Of a stretch of DNA of 64,000 bases, positions 54,301 through 62,200 are shown one piece after another. The DNA is from JAABRU01 sp050180235 (lineage in GTDB: Bacteria > Desulfobacterota > Desulfobacteria > Desulfobacterales > Desulfococcaceae): positions 34,209 to 98,208 of the forward strand of contig JBFXEJ010000010.1 of assembly GCA_050180235.1 (NCBI GenBank). The letters run 5' to 3'. Position 1 is the stretch's first letter, and each line of letters begins with the position of its first letter. A model generated the notes under the pieces. It made no database searches. It was not told the DNA's origin and saw nothing but the letters and a program-made list of their open reading frames with translations. Both the position numbers and the translations under genes were made by a program.

Positions 54301-55321
54301 GATCATTGCCTATTCCTATGGTGAGAATGACAGCAGTTTTTACCGGAATAAAATTGAAAAAGACTGTGATTTGTTTGTGGATCTGCGCCCATGTTCCACA
54401 GAGGAATCTGCAAAGCAGATTTATGCAAATCAGACAGATATTCTGCTGGATTTGATGGGATATACCACTGATGCCAGAATGGAAATCTGTGCTTTGCATC
54501 CCGCGCCTGTGCAGGCGGCTTTTCTTGGGTATCCGGGAACCACCGGCGCGGACTATATGGATTATATCATCACGGATCGGATTGTGACACCCGAAGAACA
54601 TAGGCAATATTTCAGTGAAAAATTTGTGTATATGCCCCATGCATATCAGATCAATGACAGTGAGCAGAAGATTTCCGATAAACAATACACCCGTGCAGAT
54701 GCGGGTTTGCCGGAAAATGCTTTTGTTTTCTGTTCCTTTAATCAGGTTTATAAAATTGAACCTGTCGTGTTTGATGTGTGGATGAAAATTCTGCGGCAGG
54801 TTCCCCAATCTGTTCTGTGGCTTATGAGCGGCGGGCCTGGTGCGGAAAATATTCTCAGACGCGAGGCTGCAAACAGGGGCGTTGCTGCGGAGAGGCTCTT
54901 TTTTGCACAGAGAATGTCCAAAGAGGAACATCTGTCGCGTTCAAAGCTGGGGGAACTGTTTCTGGACACCCGGATTGTCAACGGCCATACCACCACCAGC
55001 GATGCCCTTTGGTCAGGACTTCCTGCGATTACAGTGCTGGGAACCCATTTTGCATCCCGTGTATCCGCGAGCCTGCTGCACGCAGTGGGACTGCCGGAAC
55101 TTGTCACGCACAGTTTGGAAGAATATGAAGCACTTGCCGTCCGCCTTGCCTGCAAACCTGAAGAATTGCGGGGAATACGGGAAAAACTTGCTGTCAACCG
55201 TCTCAGAGAACCTTTGTTTGACACACGGCGGTATGCGGCAAATTTGGAAAAGGCATTTGAAAACATGTGGGAGATTTTTCTGGCCGGAGAAAAGCCGCGT
55301 ATGATTGCGGTAAAGGAATAA
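51332..55321 (+). CDS. TPR / sulfotransferase / TPR / GT41 (O-GlcNAc transferase-like) protein
   Basis: 1329 residues. Residues about 10-290 are TPR repeats (ADALHLLGLMDYHKG, YADAHYNLGVTLKALGRTDD). Residues about 386-630 are a sulfotransferase domain with the PAPS-binding start FILGMPRSGTTLVEQ and IIHCNRNPKDTALS. Residues about 640-870 are a second TPR block, and 950-1329 a GT41/SPINDLY catalytic domain: GYLSNDFRNHPVAHL, FNQVYKIEP (K1141, equivalent to a key lysine of human OGT) and NGHTTTSDALWSGLP. It probably adds a sugar, and perhaps sulfate, to protein substrates in the cytoplasm. The start ATG has no good ribosome site; the 44-bp repeat array precedes it. Confidence 0.9.
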   Translation: MQPEKQPAVMGINEALHLAFQFHQKGKLPEAEDIYLRILSVNPNHADALHLLGLMDYHKGQYAAAADKIGRAIRVNPGNAAFYSNMGSALKCMGNLEQAADFYLKSLEINPGYADAHYNLGVTLKALGRTDDAIACYQKAVDLKPDYCEAYANLGSAFRDLGRIDDAIAFFRKALEINPSYLPAYNNMGNAFKDRGELGQALACYRKALETDPAYVKTLVNMGNIFNDMGKLDDASACFAKVRETEPDSHWAAAGQAKVQMRKGDFAGACDLLLPLMQSGTDNIDAVITFAQVSPRFGHQQSAIAFLEKRLRGYIGDSDSLRQMYFSLGYLYDKNQEYDRAFAYYQKANALRPRNFDPQQHENHISSLIRSYPHNAERITSDNDSRIPVFILGMPRSGTTLVEQILSAHPQVFGAGELPHISNIVSSLHKIIGHAEPYPNCISALSKAVLNSLTAQYLTEIRKFSSDALRITDKMPANFLYIGLISQLFPKAAIIHCNRNPKDTALSVYFQNFLGSHTYSFDLESIGIYYREYARLMRHWQDLPGISLLNVCYEELVENPEKISRQMLDFIGLEWDEICLKFYQSERSVMTSSFQQVREPIYKQSAGRWKHYEKYLKPFADALHSPGRDENFLISEALKCHQKGQPDQARSLYAEILSLNPNHSDALHLLGLIEHQQGKQERAESLIRKSIAINPANPVAYFNLAIILKKQGNYKEAAACYQKVVDMQPAHADAWFNLGNTLATMKKTEEAVSCYQKNLELASDSLMTWMNLGKALKELGKNDDSLACYRKGAEIRPEYAPAYFSMGNTLKEMGKSEEAVGCYRKAVELKLDYSEAHCNLGLALQEQKKYDGAIAAFRKCAELSPDNITARSSLVFLLKYLCDWTLIEKLSSGLDKLIQDSIEKSVRPDEAPFMNLVRNADPGCNFALAKIWARDISRTVAKYNISFSFDDRRVRKEKITIGYLSNDFRNHPVAHLIAGLFTAHNRNRFRIIAYSYGENDSSFYRNKIEKDCDLFVDLRPCSTEESAKQIYANQTDILLDLMGYTTDARMEICALHPAPVQAAFLGYPGTTGADYMDYIITDRIVTPEEHRQYFSEKFVYMPHAYQINDSEQKISDKQYTRADAGLPENAFVFCSFNQVYKIEPVVFDVWMKILRQVPQSVLWLMSGGPGAENILRREAANRGVAAERLFFAQRMSKEEHLSRSKLGELFLDTRIVNGHTTTSDALWSGLPAITVLGTHFASRVSASLLHAVGLPELVTHSLEEYEALAVRLACKPEELRGIREKLAVNRLREPLFDTRRYAANLEKAFENMWEIFLAGEKPRMIAVKE

Positions 55322-55445
55322 CTGCAAGGATTTTGTGTAAGCAGGGATTTCAAAGAATTATAGTTCTTCTGCCAACTTTTGTCCCCTGCAGAACTATGCA
55401 AAAAATCGCTCCGTTTATGATTGAGACAAGGATTGCTTTGAACAG

Positions 55446-55759
55446 ATGAAATACAATTGGAGTGATGAAAAGAATCAGGTTCTGAAAGAACAGAGGCATA
55501 TTTCATTTGAGGATATTCTTGAGGCAATACGAAATGATGGCCTTATAGGTATTGAACCTCATTACAATAAGGAAATCTGTCTGTTATGTTTGTGAATATC
55601 AGAGGCTATGTTTATCTTGTTCCTTTTGTTTATGACCGGGAAAAGGAAGAGGCTTTCTTAAAAACCATTATTCCGAGCAGAAAACATATACCATTACTCA
55701 TAAGATTTGACAGTACAGCCACGAATGACACGAATCTGCACGAACTGCACAAAACATAA
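55446..55759 (+). pseudogene. BrnT-like toxin, frameshifted
   Basis: The first frame reads MKYNWSDEKNQVLKEQRHIS...IEPHYNKE, then stops; a second frame continues VMFVNIRGYVYLVPFVYDRE and FLKTIIPSRK, which together reproduce the BrnT toxin fold. The two join if one A is missing in the GGAAATC run near 55573, so a single-base deletion (or sequencing error) has broken the gene. The C-terminus past IIPSRK runs into a palindromic ACGAAT/ATTCGT repeat (about 55719-55785). An intact antitoxin follows. Confidence 0.75.
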
Positions 55760-55838
55760 TTTGTGTAATTCGTGCAATTCGTAGCAGCACCATCAAATGT
55801 TCTAAGTAATGGTATACAAAGCGGTTAAAGGATCAGTT

Positions 55839-56096
55839 ATGAAACTCACCCATGAAGAGGCTGAAATTCTCAAAGATTTTGAGGAAGGCAGATTGCTTCC
55901 CTCTGTCAGGGATAAGGATATTTTGCATAAATTTAAGGATGGTGCATTGAATTTTGACAAAAAAACAAAAACTGTCAGTATCGGACTGCCGGAAGAAGAT
56001 TTTAATGCCATTCAGATGAAAGCAATGCAGAAAAATATGCCTTTTGAATCCCTGATACGTCTTATTGTACATCAGTATGTTTCGGCAGAGCATTGA
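55839..56096 (+). CDS. BrnA/CopG-like antitoxin
   Basis: 85 residues from ATG 55839 (AAAGGATCA upstream; an ATG 30 bases earlier is less likely). The C-terminus SIGLPEEDFNAIQMKAMQKN followed by MPFESLIRLIVHQYV matches the ribbon-helix-helix tail of BrnA/CopG antitoxins. It would bind and repress its operon and neutralise the toxin, but the toxin gene upstream is frameshifted, so this is probably a relict. Confidence 0.8.
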   Translation: MKLTHEEAEILKDFEEGRLLPSVRDKDILHKFKDGALNFDKKTKTVSIGLPEEDFNAIQMKAMQKNMPFESLIRLIVHQYVSAEH

Positions 56097-56188
56097 AAGA
56101 GATGATAAAGGAACCGGGATTTTTTTGATAAGATAAGGATAATGCAGTTTTCTGAAATTCTGTCTTATCCGAACTCCCTGCAGTTATT

Positions 56189-56222
56189 GCCAAACTTTCA
56201 GTTTGGCACTTCTCTGCTTTTT
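56189..56222 (+). terminator. Hairpin terminator candidate after the antitoxin
   Basis: TGCCAAACT TTC AGTTTGGCA (9-bp stem) is followed by CTTCTCTGCTTTTTT. It lies about 90 bases after the antitoxin stop and before the triple GT41 gene. Confidence 0.5.
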
Positions 56223-56275
56223 TGAATGAAACAGGGCAAATTTACATTATTATAAATTCAAATCATTGCACAAAT

Positions 56276-59200
56276 ATGAACACATCATCAGATACACGTC
56301 AGGAACTTGCCAAAGCCTTCAGTCATCATCAGGCAGGCAGATACAGCGAAGCAAAGCAACTGTATGAAAGCATTCTTAAATATTCACCGGATCATTCAGA
56401 TGCTTTGCATCTGATGGGACTGGTGCATCATCAGCAGGGCAGCAATGAAACCGGCGCGGAATTTATCCGCAAAGCTATCAGTCATCAGCCTGCAAATGTT
56501 TTTTATCACATGAATCTGGCCTCGGTTCTGCAGGCTGCTGATAAAGCAGATGAGGCCCTGTCCTGTTACCGCAAAGTCACGGAATTGCAGCCGGATAACG
56601 CGGACGCGTGGTATCATATGGCAAATATTTACAAAAAACAGGACAAAACAGAAGATGCCGTATCTGCCTACAAAAAAGCACTTGCACTGAATCCGAACCG
56701 ATCTGAAATCTGCAACAGCCTGGCCAATACGCTGCGAAACAGGGGCGATGTGGAAGATGCACTTTTTTATTATCAGCAGGCTGTGTCCATCAAACCGGAT
56801 TATGTCAGTGCTTACAGTAATATGGGCGTTGCGCTTATGGATTTGAACAGGGTGGAGGAAGCCCTGTCCAGTTATGAAAAAGCCATATCTCTGAATCCTT
56901 CGTATGCAGAAGCCTACAACAATATGGGCATTGCCCTGAAATCGCAGGGAAAAATTAGCGAAGCCATGTCCTGTTATGAAAAAGCTCTGTCTGTGCGTCC
57001 GGATTTTGCTGAAGTGTATAACAATATGGGGGTGTGTGAAAAGGACAGGGGAAACGCGGACAAGGCTCTGCTTTATTACCGCAAAGCTCTGGAAATCCGG
57101 CATGATTACCTGGAACCGCTTCGCAATATGGGCGGGGTTTTGGCAGAGCAGGGAAAAGGAGAAGACGCGGTCGCGTGTTATCAGAGAGCATTGCAAATCC
57201 GGCCCGACAGTGCCGACACGTACAACAGCATGGGCATTGCACTCAAGGGACTGAACCGGCTCCATGAGGCTTTGGATGCTTACCGCAAAGCAGCGGAAAT
57301 CAAACCGGATGATGTGCCGGTTTACTGCAATATGGCTTTGTGCCTGCGCTGGCTGGGCAAAACCGATGATGCGGTCGCGTGTTACCGCAAGATTCTGGAA
57401 TTAAAACCGGATACTCCGGAGGCTTACAGCAGTCTGCTGCATCAGCTCCAGCATGTATGCGCGTGGCAGGAAGTAGCGGATATTCTGCCGGGAATGGATG
57501 CCATGACACAGGAATTGCTGGAAAAAGGGGAAAGAACTTCTGAAACCCCGTTTGAAAATCTCACCCGTCATGCCAATCCTGCTTTGAATCTGTCTGTGGC
57601 AAAATCCTGGTCCGCCGCGATTGAAAAATCTGTTGCACATTTGGAAAGAAATTTTTCCTTTGAAAACAGAAGAATTCATAAGCAGAAAATCCGCATTGGC
57701 TATCTTTCCAGTGATTTTCACAATCATGCCACTGCACATCTGATTCTGGGACTGTTCCGGCATCATAACAAGGAAGAATTTGAAATTTTCTCCTATTCCT
57801 ACGGCAGAGAGGACAGCAGTTTTTACCGGGATCAGATCTGCAAGGGTTCCGAGCAGTTCCGGGATATACGCTTTGCAGATCATGGAAAAGCCGCAAAGCA
57901 GATTTATGAAGATCAGATTGACATTCTGGTGGATCTCAAAGGCCATACCAAAGACAACCGGCTGGAAATCTGTGCATTGCGGCCTGCGCCGGTGCAGGTG
58001 ACATGGCTTGGTTTTCCCGGCAGCATTGGTGCGGATTTTCTTGATTATATGATTACGGATTCCATTGTCACGCCGGAAGAACACAGGCAGTTTTATGCAG
58101 AAAAATGTATTCTGCTTCCACACTGTTATCAGATCAATGACAATCAGCAGGCAATTTCTGAGGAAACCTTTACCCGTGCCGGATTTGGACTGCCGGAAAA
58201 TGCTTTTGTCTTTGCATCTTTCAATCAGGTCTATAAAATTGAACCAGTGATATTTGATGTATGGATGAATCTGCTTCGCAATATTCCCGGCAGTGTTCTC
58301 TGGGTTTTGCGGGGGAGTGAATCTGCGCGCAATGCTTTGTGGAAAGAAGTGGAGAAAAGGGGCGTGGAAAAAGAACGCCTTATTTTTGCAGGCCCTATGC
58401 TCAAACCCCGTCATCTTGCTCGCATTCGGATTGCGGATTTGTGTCTGGATACCCGCATTGTCAACGGCCATACCACCACCAGCGATGCTCTCTGGGCCGG
58501 GGTTCCGGTGGTTGCCATGCAGGGCGATCATTTTGCATCCCGTGTGTCTTCGAGCATTCTGCAGGCTATCGGACTTCCGGAACTCATTACCCACAATCCT
58601 GAACAGTATGAAAACCTTGCTTTGCATTTGGCAACGCATCCATTGGAACTCCGGAATCTGCGGGAAAAACTGCAAAAAAACCGTGTGACACAGCCGCTGT
58701 TTGACACAGCCGGATTTGTTGCGAATTTGGAACGGGCTTACCGGGAAATATGGAATCTTTTTCTTGCAGGGAGAAAAGCGGAGCATGTGAAAATTTCTCC
58801 GCTTACTTCGGCTACGCTCAGTAACCGGAGTCCGGCGCAACCGGTAATTGAGCATTGTCGAAATCACCGAACTTCGCAGCAGCCGGTGATTGAGCGTAGC
58901 CGAAATCACCATTTCCCTCTTGAAAGGGGAATGGAAACAGAAAAGGAATTGCAGCGCGCAATCGCATTTCATCAGGCCGGGAAGATAAAAGCAGCGCAGG
59001 AAATTTATGCAAAAATTCTGACACAAAATCCCAATCATGCCAACGCGCTCCATCTGTCCGGACTTGCCGCATTTCAAAGCGGAGATCATGAAAGCGCAGT
59101 ACAGCAAATTCAGAAAGCCATTGGCATTTTTCCCCATGATCCTGTGTATCATATCAATCTTTCAGCGGTTTTTCTCAGCAGCAGGAAATATGATGATGCC

Positions 59201-62200
59201 ATTTCCTGTTATGAAAATATCATTCAAATGCAGCCGGATCAGGCAGATGCGTATATCCGCATGGGAAGTGTGTATAAGGAAAAAGGGGAAAAGGAAAAAG
59301 CGATTTCCTGTTTTGAAAAAGCGATGAATCTGAAATCTGCTGATCCCGGCACATGGGTTAATCTGGGCGTGCAGATGAAATCCCTTTCACGCCCTGAGGA
59401 TGCGCTGATTTGTTATGAAAAAGCCCTGTCTTTGCAGCCGGATTTTGCAGAAGTGCATTACAATATCGGCAATGTGCTTCGCGAGCAGGCACGTCCTGAA
59501 GAGGCACTTGTGCGCTATCAGGAAGCCGTGCGTCTGAAACCTTCTTACAGCGAAGCATGGTACAATATCGGCAATACCTTCAGGGACTTGAAACGTGTCA
59601 ATGATGCTCTGTCCGCTTACCGCAAAGCACTTGAATTGAATCCTGTTTTTGCTGATGCGCTGAACAATATGGGATTGGTTTATAAGGAAATGGGAAGAAA
59701 TGAGGACGCTGTTTCCTGTTACAAAAAAGCATTGGAAATCCGGCCTGATTATTCCCTAGCCTGTTTCAATATGGGCAATGTGTTTAAAGATGAGAAAAAA
59801 TTCCGGGAAGCAGCAGACTGTTTTGAAAAAGCCATTGAAATCAAACCGGATTATGCAGAGGCATACAGCAGTCTGGTTCATCTGCTGCAGCATATGTGTG
59901 AATGGGAGCGGTTTGCACAACTCACGCCCGGTCTGGATCACCTGACCTCTGATTTGCTTGCAAAAGACAGAAAAGCCGGGGAAACGCCTTTTATGAATCT
60001 TGTGCGGTGTGCAGATCCGCATCGCAATCTGCTGGTGGCACAATCCTGGGCCAAAGATATTTCCCAGTCTGTTTCCAAACTCAATATCCATTTCTCCCAT
60101 GACAAAATCAAATCCGAACATAAGGGAAAAATTGTTATCGGTTATCTTTCCAATGACTTCCGCAATCATCCGGTTGCACATCTCATTGTAAGACTGTTTG
60201 GTCTGCACAACCGGGATGAATTTGAAATTCATGCCTATTCCTATGGTCCGAATGATGAAAGTTATTACCGGAAACAGATAGAGAGCGGATGTGACAAATT
60301 CGTGGATCTGCGGGATATTTCCACGCCTGATGCCGTAAGAATTATCCATGAAAACCGTGTTGGCATTCTGCTTGATTTGATGGGATATACAGGCGATACC
60401 AACCGGCTCGATATTTGCGCACTCCGTCCTGCGCCTGTGCAGGTGAGTTTTTTGGGATTTCCCGGAACCGGCGGGGCAGATTTTTTTGATTACATGATTA
60501 CAGACAAAATCGTAAGTCCACAGGAACACAGCCATTTTTACAAAGAATCTCTGGTTTATATGCCACACGCGTATCAGGTCAATGACAATCTGCAGAAAAT
60601 TGATGAAAAAAACTGGAAACGCTCTGATTTCGGTCTGCCGGAAAAGGATTTTGTTTTCTGCTGTTTCAATCAGAGTTATAAAATCGAACCCCTGATGTTT
60701 GATACATGGATGCGGATACTTGCAAGGGTTCCGCAAAGTGTGCTGTGGCTTTTGGGCGGCAGTGAGATTGCGGAAAAGAATCTGAAAAAAGAGGCTGAAA
60801 AAAGAGGAACTGATCCGCAAAGAATCATCTTCGCCCCCCGTATGCAGAAAACCGAGCATCTGTCACGGCACAGACTCGCGGATCTCAGTCTGGATACCCG
60901 GATTGTCAATGGACATACCACCAGCAGCGATTCTCTATGGGCCGGGGTTCCTCTGATTGCTTTGCTGGGAACCCATTTTGCATCACGGGTTGCAGCAAGT
61001 CTGCTTAGCGCAGTGGGACTGCCGGAACTGATTGTGCGGAATCTGAATGAATACGAATCTCTGGCTGTGCGATTGGCACAAAATCCCCAGGAATGCAGGC
61101 AAATCCGGGATAAACTCGCTGCAAACCGCGTGAAAGAACCTTTGTTTGACACCCCCCGTTTTGCCCGGAATCTGGAAAAAGCATTTAAGGAAATGTGGCG
61201 CGTGTTCAAAGCAGGGGAAAAACCGCGACCGATTTTTGTAACAGAAGACAATATCTTTGAAAATAAAGCAAAATCTGTTCCTGTTCCAATTTCTGCTTCA
61301 GGCATTCAGGAAAAACTGGTTAAAGCAGTGGGATTTCATCAGGCAGGGCAGTTGGATTCTGCTGAAAATATTTACAAAGAAATTCTTGCATTGCAGCCGG
61401 ACAACCCTGATGCTTTGCATTTTCTGGGTGTGATTTTTCATCAGAAAAATTTGCATGACAAAGCTGCGGAACTGATTCAGAAAGCCATTGCAACATTTCA
61501 GGGCAATCCTTTGTATTATGCGAATCTGGCTGCGGTTTTTCATGCACAGGGCAGAAGTGAGGACGCGGTTTCATCCTTCCGCAATGCCCTGAAAGCAAAT
61601 CCGCAGTATGCTCCGGCATGGTATGGCATGGCAAATATTCTGCTGAATATGGAAAAAGTGGATGAAGCCCTGTCCGCGTATCAGAAATTTGTTGAAATGA
61701 ATCCGGACAATGCCGGTGGCTGGTATGGCATGGGCAATGCACATTATGCAAAAAAAGATATGGAAAAAGCTGTATCCGCGTATGAAAAAGCAGTGCAACT
61801 GAAACCGGATTATGCGGAGGTTTACAACAATCTGGGCGTGGCGTATCAGGCAGTGGAAAAAAATGAACAGGCCATGAAGGTTTATGAAAAAGCTTTGGCA
61901 CTGAAACCGGATTATGCAGAAGTTTACAGCAATATCGGCAATCTGCACAAACAGGAAAACCGCATTCCCCAGGCATTGGAATGCTATCGCAAAGCACTTG
62001 ATCTGCGGCCTGATTATGCACAGGCATTCAACAATATGGGCGTTGTGCTGCAGGAGCAGGGAAATATTGCGCAGGCATTGGAAAGTTTTGAAAACGCATT
62101 GAAAATACAGCCGGATTATGCAGAAGTGCTGAACAATATGGGTTTTGCCTTCAAGCAGGAAGATCGGATCAAAGATGCATTGGACTGTTATAAAAAAGCA

